Assembly: GCF_026339935.1 (NCBI RefSeq)
Contig: NZ_JAPEPX010000001.1
Span: 372,001 to 436,000, forward strand
Direction: 5' to 3'
Length of the DNA: 64,000 nucleotides
From: Streptomyces sp. NBC_01551
GTDB lineage: Bacteria > Actinomycetota > Actinomycetes > Streptomycetales > Streptomycetaceae
How positions within the stretch are numbered: position 1 is the stretch's first letter; every line of letters begins with the position of its first letter. Below, piece after piece: positions 53,918 to 62,200 of the stretch. A program made the position numbers and the translations under genes. The notes under the pieces are model-generated. The model saw only the letters and a list, made by a program, of their open reading frames with translations. It did not search any database and was not told where the DNA came from.

Positions 53918-54990
53918 TGCTCCTGGGGCGGTACGGCGACCGTGTCGTGCTGCGGTCCGCCGAGCACGACCTTGAGGGCGCCGGTTTCGCCGGCGCGCGA
54001 GAAGACGTCGTACGCCTCTTCCATCTGGTCCAGCTCGAAACGGTGGGTGACCATCGCGGCGCCGGGGAGGCGGCCGGCGGCCATCATGCGCAGCAGCATG
54101 GGCGTGGATGAGGTGTCGACGAGACCGGTGGTGATGGTGACGTCCTTGATCCACAGGTCCTCGAGGTGGAGGACTGCCGGCTTGCCATGGACGCCGATGT
54201 TGGCGACGTGTCCGCCCGGACGGACCATGCGGGTGCACATCTCGAACGACTCGGGTACACCGACGGCCTCGATGACGACATCCGCGCCGAGGCCGTCCGT
54301 GAGGTCCTCCACCAGCTGCTCTGGCTCCTCCTGCGCGCTGACGGTCGCATCGGCACCCAGATCCCGTGCGGCTGCCAGGCGGGAGGCCGCGAGGTCGACG
54401 GCGACGATGCGGAACGGGCTGTAGAGCTGTGCCGTGGCGATGGCGGCCAGCCCGATGGGTCCGGCACCGACCACGACGACCGTGTCGCCGGGGCGCACGG
54501 CCCCGTTCAGGACGCCCACCTCGTACGAGGTGGGGAAGATGTCCGCGAGCAGGACCGCCTCGTGGCTTGCCAGAGCGCTGGGAAGGGGGTGGACGGAGAG
54601 GTCGGCGAAGGGGACGCGGACGTATTCGGCCTGGGTGCCGTCGATGGTGTGGCCCAGGACCCAGCCGCCGCCTCCTCGGCACTGGCCGTAGTGTCCTTCG
54701 CGGCAGAAGCGGCAGCGGCCGCACGCGGAGATGCAGGAGATCAAGACGCGGTCGCCGGGGCGGACGCTGCGGACGTCACCGCCGGTCTCGACGATGGTCC
54801 CGACGGCCTCGTGGCCCAGGATGCGGCCGGGTGTCACTTCGGGGACGTCGCCCTTGATGATGTGCAGGTCTGTGCCGCAGATGGTGACGGCGTCGACCCG
54901 GACGATCGCGTCGGCGGCGTCCTTGACGGAGGGGTCCGGGACGTCCTGCCAGGAGGTTTGTCCGGGCCCCTGGAAGACGAGAGCCTTCAT
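53914..54990 (-). CDS. Zinc-dependent alcohol dehydrogenase (MDR)
   Basis: The 358-residue enzyme has catalytic zinc ligands (ICGTDLH, GHEAVG), the four-Cys structural zinc lobe ([20 protein letters not shown]), and the NAD-binding motif [14 protein letters not shown]. It would interconvert alcohols and aldehydes with NAD(P)H, useful for redox balance without oxygen. It is the first gene of the minus-strand operon ADH to Usp. Two dyads 75 bp upstream sit in the promoter shared with the beta-CASP nuclease gene. Confidence 0.93.
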   Translation of the reverse strand: MKALVFQGPGQTSWQDVPDPSVKDAADAIVRVDAVTICGTDLHIIKGDVPEVTPGRILGHEAVGTIVETGGDVRSVRPGDRVLISCISACGRCRFCREGHYGQCRGGGGWVLGHTIDGTQAEYVRVPFADLSVHPLPSALASHEAVLLADIFPTSYEVGVLNGAVRPGDTVVVVGAGPIGLAAIATAQLYSPFRIVAVDLAASRLAAARDLGADATVSAQEEPEQLVEDLTDGLGADVVIEAVGVPESFEMCTRMVRPGGHVANIGVHGKPAVLHLEDLWIKDVTITTGLVDTSSTPMLLRMMAAGRLPGAAMVTHRFELDQMEEAYDVFSRAGETGALKVVLGGPQHDTVAVPPQEQ

Positions 54991-55064
54991 GGCGCGGCCT
55001 TCTCTCTGTGTGCTGTGCGGGAGGGGTCACCGTCAGGCTGTGCCCGTATCCCTCCGTTCCGCTT

Positions 55065-55101
55065 GGGCCGGTCGGCCCCCATCCGGGGCCGGTAGGTCCC
55101 C
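55065..55101. promoter_or_regulatory. Two DevR/OsdR-type palindromes, divergent promoter
   Basis: GGGCCGGTCGGCCC (55065-55078, perfect outer arms) and GGGGCCGGTAGGTCCCC (55085-55101) lie 75 bp from the ADH start and 66 bp from the beta-CASP gene start. They are placed to control both. Confidence 0.7.
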
Positions 55102-55166
55102 AGCGGAAGGGGCGCTCCGGTGCGACGGTGGAGACCGGCACCTGTTCCGGAAGGAGGGCTGCTGTC

Positions 55167-56588
55167 ATGTCCCAGCCCGCCCCGTCTCCTGCTTCCGCCC
55201 GCCCGGCCCTGCTGAGGTTCCTCGGCGGAGTGCGGACGGTCACCGGCAGCAAGTTCTTGGTCGAGAGCGACCACGCCCGGATCCTCGTCGACTGCGGGCT
55301 CTTCCAGGGTGTCGCGGACCTACGGCGCCGCAACTGGGACAAGCTCGCCTGCGACGCCCGTGACATCCACGCCGTCGTCGTGACCCACGCCCACCTGGAC
55401 CACTGCGGCTACCTGCCGCGCCTGGTCCGGCACGGATTCCGCGGACCGATCCTGACCAGCGCCACCACGGCCCGGCTCGCCGAGATCGTCCTCCGTGACA
55501 GCGCCCGCCTCCAGATGGAAGCCGCCGAGCACGCCAACCAGCACGGCTGGTCCAAGCACCGGCCCGCCAAACCGCTCTACGACGATGACGACGTCGACCA
55601 CACGATCAAGTACTTCGACCCGGTACCGGTGGGCAGCGAGATCGAGATCATGGCCGGCACGAAGCTGATGCTGCACCACGGGGGGCACATCCTCGGCTCC
55701 GCCTGGGCACACCTGACCCTGGAGGACGGCCATACCCTCGCCGTCAGCGGTGACCTCGGCCGCCCCGGCCACCCGCTCCTCCTGCCACCCGAACCGCTCT
55801 CCGGCGCCGATGTCCTGCTGATGGAGTCGACGTACGGCAACCGTCACCACGACCAGGAGAGCGCGAAGCGCGAATTCGCCTCGGTGATCACGCGCGCACT
55901 GTCCCGTGGCGGGACGGTCGTCATCCCGGCCTTCGCGATCGACCGTACTGAGGTCGTCCTGCACGAGCTGGCCACCCTGCGCAGCGACGGCACCCTGCCC
56001 CGCCACGTACCCGTCTACGTCGACAGCCCCATGGCCCTGGCCGCGCTGGACGTCTACCGCGACGCCGTGCGGGCGCACTCGCCCGAGCTGCGCCCCGAGA
56101 TCCTCGCCTGCGGCGAGGCGGCGATCAGCCCGGAGCCCTTCCTGGCGGCGCGCACCGTCCAGGAATCGATCGACATCAACAACTCCACCGGGCCAGCGGT
56201 CATCGTCTCGTCCGCCGGCATGGCCACCGGCGGCCGCGTCCTGCACCACCTCCACCGGATCCTCCCCGACCCCCGCAACGCCGTGGTCATCGTCGGCTTC
56301 GCCGCTACCGGGACCCGCTCGCGGGACCTGGTGGACGGTGCCCGCACGCTCAAGATGTTCGGCGAGTACGTCCCCGTACGCGCCGAGGTCGCCGACGTAC
56401 CGCACTTCTCCGCGCACGCCGACGCCGGCCAGATCATCGACTGGCTGCGCAACGCCCAGGCCCCGCACACCACCTACCTGGTCCACGGCGAGGAGAGCGC
56501 CTCCGAGACCCTGCGGGACCGCATCGACCACGAGCTGGGGTGGACGGCTGTCGTACCCAAGTCCGGGGAGGCCGTCCTGGTCCGCTGA
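55167..56588 (+). CDS. Beta-CASP metallo-beta-lactamase nuclease
   Basis: The 473-residue protein has the MBL zinc motif [12 protein letters not shown] (H-x-H-x-D-H), the beta-CASP region ([26 protein letters not shown]), motif B/C residues ([39 protein letters not shown]). This is the CPSF73/YSH1-like type found in bacteria, an RNA endo/exonuclease rather than a beta-lactamase. GGAGG precedes the ATG. Its probable control by the hypoxia dyads suggests a role in RNA turnover during dormancy (inference). Confidence 0.9.
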   Translation: MSQPAPSPASARPALLRFLGGVRTVTGSKFLVESDHARILVDCGLFQGVADLRRRNWDKLACDARDIHAVVVTHAHLDHCGYLPRLVRHGFRGPILTSATTARLAEIVLRDSARLQMEAAEHANQHGWSKHRPAKPLYDDDDVDHTIKYFDPVPVGSEIEIMAGTKLMLHHGGHILGSAWAHLTLEDGHTLAVSGDLGRPGHPLLLPPEPLSGADVLLMESTYGNRHHDQESAKREFASVITRALSRGGTVVIPAFAIDRTEVVLHELATLRSDGTLPRHVPVYVDSPMALAALDVYRDAVRAHSPELRPEILACGEAAISPEPFLAARTVQESIDINNSTGPAVIVSSAGMATGGRVLHHLHRILPDPRNAVVIVGFAATGTRSRDLVDGARTLKMFGEYVPVRAEVADVPHFSAHADAGQIIDWLRNAQAPHTTYLVHGEESASETLRDRIDHELGWTAVVPKSGEAVLVR

Positions 56589-56590
56589 CA

Positions 56591-56607
56591 GGGGCCGGAC
56601 GGTCCCC
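56591..56607. promoter_or_regulatory. DevR/OsdR-type palindrome
   Basis: GGGGCCGGACGGTCCCC is a near-perfect dyad directly after the beta-CASP stop and 77 bp before the broken cNMP-binding gene. It fits a promoter for the cNMP/CBS-BON pair. Confidence 0.65.
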
Positions 56608-56683
56608 GCGGTGTGCACCGCGCGGCCCTCCCGGACGTGGTGGCCCACCGAGCAGGGTGGATGCGAAGGGTAGGAGGCACTCC

Positions 56684-57130
56684 ATGAGCACCATGCACAC
56701 CGTCCTCGAAGCCATGGCACCGGAAGCCCGGCTCGCCCACTCCCACCAGGTGACCTTCCGGGCCAGCATCCGCACTTCAACGAACGCCGGCGGGCCGAGA
56801 AGCTCTGGATCATCCAGTGCGGCACCCGCGGCACTCACGTCCCCGGCCCCCAGAACGTGGTCGTCAACATCCTCGGCTACGGCGACTCCTCGGCTGGTCC
56901 AGGATGTTTGCTCCCTACAGCTGGCACCTCGGCTCCACCGGGAGGTGCGCGCCCTGGAGTTCGACGCAGCGGCCGTACGCCGACTGTGCAACGAGGACTC
57001 GGCCGTCGGTCGCTCCGTTTCCGTCGCCGTGGGCGCGGTCATCGCCAACCGGCTCGACTCCGCCCGCTCCCGGCTCCTCGACCTGTTCGCCCCTCACGGC
57101 AGCGGCACCCCGCTCGCCTACGCACGCTGA
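56684..57130 (+). pseudogene. Broken cyclic-nucleotide-binding protein
   Basis: The fragments match the intact protein at 13009-13473 but lie in three frames: MSTMHTVLEAMAPEARLAHS..VTFR, then HPHFNERRRAEKLWIIQCGT with NVVVNILGYGD, then LLGWSRMFAPYSWHLGSTG, then REVRALEFDAAAVRRL to the end RLLDLFAPHGSG. At least three frame changes, near 56760, 56890 and 56940, plus a missing stretch after IIQCGT, break it. The ribosome site (GGAGG) and upstream dyad remain. It lies 11 bp before a CBS-BON gene, duplicating the 13 kb cassette. Confidence 0.8.
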
Positions 57131-57140
57131 GGACCCCGCC

Positions 57141-57794
57141 ATGACCTCCACCCCGTACACCGTCGCCGACGTCATGACCACCAAGGTCATCGCCGTCACC
57201 CCCTCGACCGGCTTCAAGGACATCGCCACCGCGATGGAGCGGTGGAAGGTGACCGCCCTACCCGTCATCGAGGGCGAGGGCCACGTCGTCGGCGTGGTCT
57301 CCGAGGCCGATCTCCTGCCCAAGGAGGAGTTCCACGAGCACCGCCCGGGCCTGATCGAGCAGATGCGCCGCCTCGGCGACACCGCCAAGGCGGGCTCCAC
57401 CCGCGCCGAGAACATGATGACCACCCCGGCCGTCACGATCCGCCCCGACGCCACCCTGCCTCAGGCCGCCCGCCTCATGGCCGACCGGCACATCAAGCGC
57501 CTCCCGGTCGTCGACGCCGACGGCACCCTCAAGGGCATCGTCAGCCGCGCCGACCTCCTCAAGGTCTTCCTCCGCACCGACGAGGAACTCGCCACCGAGA
57601 TCCGCCGCACCGTCGTCGACCGCCTCTTCCCCCTCTCCCACGAGGCGGTCAAGGTCACCGTGACCCAAGGGATCGCCACCCTGACCGGCGAGGTCCGCGA
57701 CGGCAACCTGATCCCCCTGGCCGAACGCCTCACCCACTCCGTCGAGGGCATCGTCGATGTCCACTGCCGACTGGATGCACCGGCCGAGGCGTGA
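57141..57794 (+). CDS. CBS-pair and BON domain protein
   Basis: This 217-residue protein, with repeats ending VVGVVSEADLL and LKGIVSRADLL and a BON domain (VKVTVTQGIATLTGEVRDGNL), is closest in layout to the one at 13500-14138 (shared PYTVADVMT, WKVTALPVIEGEG and LPKEEF motifs). GAGG precedes the ATG. It is probably transcribed from the dyad promoter at 56591 through the broken cNMP gene. Confidence 0.92.
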   Translation: MTSTPYTVADVMTTKVIAVTPSTGFKDIATAMERWKVTALPVIEGEGHVVGVVSEADLLPKEEFHEHRPGLIEQMRRLGDTAKAGSTRAENMMTTPAVTIRPDATLPQAARLMADRHIKRLPVVDADGTLKGIVSRADLLKVFLRTDEELATEIRRTVVDRLFPLSHEAVKVTVTQGIATLTGEVRDGNLIPLAERLTHSVEGIVDVHCRLDAPAEA

Positions 57795-57876
57795 AGTCCG
57801 ACCGCGGAGCCGTGCCGGGACGATGCCACGCAGAGCCCGTACCGACGAGGAGCGCAGCGACGAGCAAGCCCTGCGG

Positions 57877-59559
57877 TCAGCGCCGGATGGCGATGACCTC
57901 GACGTCCGCGTTCATGGCGCGCAGCCTCCGCACCGCTTGTAGCAGCGAGACTTGAGCGAAGGCGAAGAGAGAGTCGACGGCAATATCCTCGCCGTCCTTC
58001 AGCAGGATGCCGAAGACCACGCGGAGCGTGCCGAAGTCTTGGATGAGGCGGTGGTTGGGGCTGTGGGCGGCTACCTGCTTGAGGAACTTGGCTCGCACCT
58101 CTGCATCACTCCGCAAAGTCTCCACGGCGACCACCCCTTGGGCGAAGAGGTGGTTGAGGGGGGCGGTACCCGAGGTGGCCTTCTTGACGCAGATCAGCTG
58201 ACTGTCAGGGCCCAAGACGTCGCAGATCTCCAACCCCCCGCCCTTGAATTTGCTGGTGCGGACATTCTTCTTGTCGAAGAGGAGGTACCCGTCCTGCTCT
58301 GCTCCCCGGTGGTTGAACCAGTCTTCATCGTGGGAATCTTGACCGTCTGAGTTGAGCGGTCCCCTCGTCCAGCAGGGCAACGTGACGGTTCGCGGTGCCG
58401 CGAAGAGGCTGGTGAGCTCCTCTTCGAGGGTTTCGATGAAACCTACCCCCACCTCGAACCATTTACCGTTGCCGTAGAACAGCCGGTCAGGGTTGGCCTG
58501 TATGTCGGCTATCAGCCATTCTTTGCCATTGGTGGCGGCACCTGCAGGGGTTTGGCAGTCGTCGTCGCTGAACATGGTCACCCGGACGTCAGCGAGTGCC
58601 TTGAGCCGCTCGCCTTGCGGCTTGTCCTTCACGAAGGCAAGCAGGTGCCTCAATTCGAGCTCGCTTGCCTCGATCACTTGGGCTCCGCGTCGGATGCGGA
58701 ATGCCTGGGCCGAGCTGTGGCTTTCCTGACAGGCGTCGGGAACTCCGGTGGTCAGGCGGGGACTGTCCGGGTCCGCGAGGAGGCCCTCGAGGATCTTCTG
58801 GGCTTCGACAGCCTTGCGGCTGCCGTTGTTGAGGGTATGCACCCTGCTGACGAACTTCAGTTGGGGTAGTGGATCGGGCCTTGCACAGACGTCCTCGATC
58901 GTCCGCAGGTCGCTGAGGAAATCCTCCAGGCTGGTGGCCAGAGGGAGTTTGATGGTGGCCTGGGAGCATTCGACGCGCACGCGACGTATCCGGCCCGATT
59001 CCAATGAGGTCAGCGCCAGCCCACTGACGGTGCCACATATGCGGCGGACGACAGCGCCGAAGCGGTCCAAGCCGAAATCGTCGATGCGTTCGCCGCGCGA
59101 GACCGAGTACTCATCGACCCTGCCCCGGCCGTCCATAATCTGGTTGCGGACCTTGATGACTCCGGCGTCGTCGAGGCAGCGGGTTGCGAATTCCAGCCCG
59201 AACTCGTCGTCGCGGTAGTAGGGGTCCAGCATGTGGTGCCCCACTCCGTAACTCAGCGCGTAGACCCCACGGGCCGTACGCATGATGACTAGGCCGGCTG
59301 CAGCGCGATTCCTCTCGTTGACGTTGAGGCCGGTGATGGACTCGAGGGTGTCGCACCAGTCAGCGCGCTCACGAGGCACTCCTCCCGTCATCAGCAGTCC
59401 CTCGATGCCTTCACGGGTGAAGTTCCGGGCCTCATAGTCGGCACCGTCAAGGTACCTGTCACGCACGAACTCGCTCAGCTCCACGGCATGCCCTTCGGCC
59501 CTCAACCGGTGGAGCGTGGACTTACGGGTGGCGGGTCGGGTTCTGCGGGTATTGCCCAC
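57877..59559 (-). CDS. DUF6119 / TIGR04141 family protein
   Basis: This 560-residue cytoplasmic protein matches the sporadically distributed TIGR04141 (DUF6119) family. The C-terminal third carries its features: YLLFDKKNVRTSKFKGGG, EICDVLGPDSQLICVKKAT, then APLNHLFAQGVVAVETL. The family's role is unsettled; it occurs patchily, often near mobile or defence genes, and no partner is adjacent here. GTG 59559 has GGAGG five bases upstream; GTG 59571 lacks it. Its codon use is less GC-biased than that of its neighbours, suggesting transfer. It is not part of the hypoxia set and has no palindrome. Confidence 0.75.
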   Translation of the reverse strand: MGNTRRTRPATRKSTLHRLRAEGHAVELSEFVRDRYLDGADYEARNFTREGIEGLLMTGGVPRERADWCDTLESITGLNVNERNRAAAGLVIMRTARGVYALSYGVGHHMLDPYYRDDEFGLEFATRCLDDAGVIKVRNQIMDGRGRVDEYSVSRGERIDDFGLDRFGAVVRRICGTVSGLALTSLESGRIRRVRVECSQATIKLPLATSLEDFLSDLRTIEDVCARPDPLPQLKFVSRVHTLNNGSRKAVEAQKILEGLLADPDSPRLTTGVPDACQESHSSAQAFRIRRGAQVIEASELELRHLLAFVKDKPQGERLKALADVRVTMFSDDDCQTPAGAATNGKEWLIADIQANPDRLFYGNGKWFEVGVGFIETLEEELTSLFAAPRTVTLPCWTRGPLNSDGQDSHDEDWFNHRGAEQDGYLLFDKKNVRTSKFKGGGLEICDVLGPDSQLICVKKATSGTAPLNHLFAQGVVAVETLRSDAEVRAKFLKQVAAHSPNHRLIQDFGTLRVVFGILLKDGEDIAVDSLFAFAQVSLLQAVRRLRAMNADVEVIAIRR

Positions 59560-59896
59560 GGTGGCCTCCACGCACGTGCAACGCAGGACCTACCAAGAAA
59601 GCAGACAGGAGGCGTCCCCGCCACTGAACTGACCACGTGAGTTTCGCTCGGGGGCCGGTTGCGCAAGGGTGCCCGTAGAGTCGGCAAGTCCGTCCAACGC
59701 TGCTGCCCCAGATCCAGCAAAGCCCTGTCCGACGCCAGGCACCAGCCGCACGCACCCCTTCCCCGGATGGCGACCGTTCTGACGCGCGCCGGGACCGTAC
59801 GCACGCCAGCTATCCGGCTCAACGAAAGGGTTCGCACGCACGTCCGGTGACAACAACGTCTGTTATGTGCCAACTAACGTTGTGAGTCACAGCTCG
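59560..59896. other. Intergenic region without a recognised gene
   Basis: About 330 bp lie between the DUF6119 start and the acyl-CoA dehydrogenase stop. No coding frame is convincing and no tRNA or hairpin stood out. It probably contains the DUF6119 promoter. Confidence 0.4.
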
Positions 59897-61087
59897 TCAG
59901 CGGCGGACTCGGGGCATGCCGAGGCCGATCCAGGAGATGATCTCGCGCTGGATCTCGTTGTTGCCGCCGCCGAAGGTGAAGATGACCGCGCTGCGGTAGC
60001 CGCGTTCGAGTTCGCCGTGCAGGACCGCGCCGGCGGAGCCGTCCTTGAGGGAGCCGGCCGCGCCGACCACCTCCATGAGCCAGGCGTACGCGTCGCGGCG
60101 GGCCTCCGAGCCGTAGACCTTGACCGCGGAGGCGTCCTGCGGGGTGAGGGTGCCGCCTTGGACGGCGTTGACCATCTGCCAGTTGAGCAGCTTCATCGCG
60201 TCGAGCCGGGCGTGGGTGCGGGCGAGGCGGCCGCGGACCCAGGAGAGGTCGATGACGCGGCGGCCGTCGGCGAGCTTGGTCTCGGCCGCCCAGCGCTGGA
60301 CGTCGTGCAGGGCGCGGATGGCCATGGTGCCGTGCGCGGCCAGCGTGACCCGCTCGTGGTTGAGCTGGTTGGTGATCAGGCGCCAGCCCTTGTTCTCCTG
60401 GCCGACGCGACGGCTCGCCGGGACGCGGATGTTCTCGTAGTAGCTGGCGGTGGTGTCGTGCGAGGCGAGGGTGTTGATGAGGGTGCAGGAGTAGCCGGGG
60501 TCGGCGGTCGGCACGAGGAGCATGGTGATGCCCTTGTGCGCGGGGGCGTCCGGGTCGGTGCGGACGGCGAGCCAGACCCAGTCGGCGGTGTCGCCGTTGG
60601 TGGTCCAGATCTTCTGCCCGTTGACGACGTAGGTGCCGGTCTCCTCGTCGCCCTCGCGGACGGCCTTGCACTTGAGGGCGGCGAGGTCGGTGCCGGCGTC
60701 GGGCTCGCTGTAGCCGATGGCGAAGTCGATCTCGCCGGAGAGGATGCGCGGGAGGAAGTACGACTTCTGCTCGTCGGTGCCGAACTGCATGATCGTCGGG
60801 CCGACGGTGTTCAGGGCCATCAGCGGCAGCGGGACGACGGCCTGCGCGGCCTCGTCGAAGAAGATGAACTGGTCCATCGGGGACATGCCGCGGCCGCCGT
60901 ACTCCTTGGGCCAGCCGACCCCGAGCCAGCCGTCGGCGCCGAGGCGGCGGATGGTTTCGCGGTAGAAGCGCTTCTGGGCGGCGGGGTCCTCGTAGCGGGC
61001 GTAGACGTCCTCGGGCACCAGCTCGGCGAAGTAGGCGCGCAGCTCGGTGCGCAACTGCTGCTGCTCAGGCGTGTATTCGAGGTGCAC
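59897..61087 (-). CDS. Acyl-CoA dehydrogenase
   Basis: The 396-residue flavoprotein has the N-terminal helical domain (LEYTPEQQQLRTELRAYF), the central FAD/substrate signature (AIGYSEPDAGTDLAALKCKA, GQKIWTTNGDTADWVWLAV), and the C-terminal GGGNNEIQREIISWIGLGMPR typical of FadE-type dehydrogenases. It would oxidise an acyl-CoA to the enoyl-CoA, passing electrons to ETF. The chain length is not predictable. No obvious partner is adjacent; the divergent gene at 61184 is unknown. Confidence 0.92.
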   Translation of the reverse strand: MHLEYTPEQQQLRTELRAYFAELVPEDVYARYEDPAAQKRFYRETIRRLGADGWLGVGWPKEYGGRGMSPMDQFIFFDEAAQAVVPLPLMALNTVGPTIMQFGTDEQKSYFLPRILSGEIDFAIGYSEPDAGTDLAALKCKAVREGDEETGTYVVNGQKIWTTNGDTADWVWLAVRTDPDAPAHKGITMLLVPTADPGYSCTLINTLASHDTTASYYENIRVPASRRVGQENKGWRLITNQLNHERVTLAAHGTMAIRALHDVQRWAAETKLADGRRVIDLSWVRGRLARTHARLDAMKLLNWQMVNAVQGGTLTPQDASAVKVYGSEARRDAYAWLMEVVGAAGSLKDGSAGAVLHGELERGYRSAVIFTFGGGNNEIQREIISWIGLGMPRVRR

Positions 61088-61183
61088 GGCCCCTCCGGGA
61101 GTCTCGCGGTCCGTCGTCGCTGGCGGAGGGCAGACTAGAACCTGTTACAAGAATGAGGAAGGGCGGCGGGCTAGGGTTTCCGC

Positions 61184-61678
61184 ATGGATGCGGAGACCGT
61201 ACTGGCGGGCAGCGAGGTCGTGGTCGAACTCGCGGGGTTCACCGGCTACTACAACGGGAGCCCCGTCGCGTTCCGGCTGCGCCGGCGCACGGCCGACGGG
61301 GCATGGCTGTACGAGTTCGGCTCGCCGGTCGCCGAGGTGACGGCACTGGCCGGGGTGGCGCGCGAGGAGGACATACGGTCCTTCGCGCAGGGGATCCTCG
61401 ACACCCTCGAAGCGGGCGGCGGAGAGCCGGACTTCACCCTGTACGACGACGGCTACACGGAGACGATCGCGACGGTCGGGTACGGGCCCGAGCTGTACCT
61501 GAGCGTGGAGGCCGCGTTCGACTTCGCGCAGGACCGGGTGGGGACCTCCCCCAGCGGCGAGGAGTTGTACTCCAACCCGTTCGGCGGGGCCCACGTGTAC
61601 CTGGGCGAGATCTCACCGGCCGAGCCGGAGGTCCTGGCCGGGCTGGCCCGGGAGCTGCTGGCCGCGCTCGACGGCTGA
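61184..61678 (+). CDS. Hypothetical protein
   Basis: This 164-residue acidic protein (VVELAGFTGYYNGSPVAFRL near the start, SPSGEELYSNPFGGAHVYLG near the end) has high GC at third codon positions, supporting a real gene. No domain is recognised and no signal peptide is seen. The ribosome site is weak. It is divergent from the acyl-CoA dehydrogenase and convergent with a secreted-protein gene across a hairpin. Confidence 0.6.
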   Translation: MDAETVLAGSEVVVELAGFTGYYNGSPVAFRLRRRTADGAWLYEFGSPVAEVTALAGVAREEDIRSFAQGILDTLEAGGGEPDFTLYDDGYTETIATVGYGPELYLSVEAAFDFAQDRVGTSPSGEELYSNPFGGAHVYLGEISPAEPEVLAGLARELLAALDG

Positions 61679-61698
61679 CCTGCCCGGGCGGGGCAGGT
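61678..61698. terminator. Bidirectional hairpin terminator
   Basis: ACCTGCCC (61678-61685) pairs with GGGCAGGT (61691-61698) around a 5-nt loop, just after the stop of the plus-strand gene and 22 bp before the stop of the convergent secreted-protein gene. Confidence 0.65.
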
Positions 61699-61719
61699 CA
61701 GACCGGATCGCAACGGGGA

Positions 61720-62070
61720 TCAGTGGCTGAAGCGCACCGAGCGCAGCTTCAGGCGCTCCGATCCGCGGCCGGAGTACGGGCGCAGGTCGAACTCGTCACC
61801 CGTGCAGTCGGGGTTGGTGAAGACCCTCGCGAAGGCGTCGGTGCGGTTGCGGGGCGAGAAGGCCGGCTCGGAGGAGCCCGGGTCGGCGACTTCGGGGATG
61901 ACGATGCACTCACGGCCCTCCGGGTCGAAGAGGGATTCCTGCCGCGGCTGCCCGTCCAGGCCGACGTAGGAGTACTCGAATTCACCGGTCGCGGCACTGG
62001 CGGAGCCGGGCACGGCGATGAGCAGGGTGAGGGCGCCGGCTGCGGCCACGGCGGCGGTACGGAGACGCAT
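61720..62070 (-). CDS. Small secreted protein
   Basis: This 116-residue protein has a clean signal peptide (MRLRTAAVAAAGALTLLIAV, cut after ASA about residue 26). The mature part is acidic with two cysteines (GRECIVIPE, NPDCTGDE) that may form a disulfide, and ends RSVRFSH. It resembles small Streptomyces secreted proteins of unknown function. The GGAAGTCC upstream is a moderate ribosome site. Confidence 0.75.
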   Translation of the reverse strand: MRLRTAAVAAAGALTLLIAVPGSASAATGEFEYSYVGLDGQPRQESLFDPEGRECIVIPEVADPGSSEPAFSPRNRTDAFARVFTNPDCTGDEFDLRPYSGRGSERLKLRSVRFSH

Positions 62071-62200
62071 GGGGGACTTCCCTTTCGGTTTCGGAAGGCG
62101 ACGCCCACCACGCTAGCGCTCACCCAGCGTGACCAAACGATTCGTCCGCCTTACCGAAAAGGGTGGTTTCGCTCACTATCGACCGGGGGAGATTACGGCG

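Noticed and set aside
55167..56588. Reading the MBL protein as a beta-lactamase
   Set aside because: The beta-CASP motifs and C-terminal HADA/VHGE segments are those of RNA nucleases.
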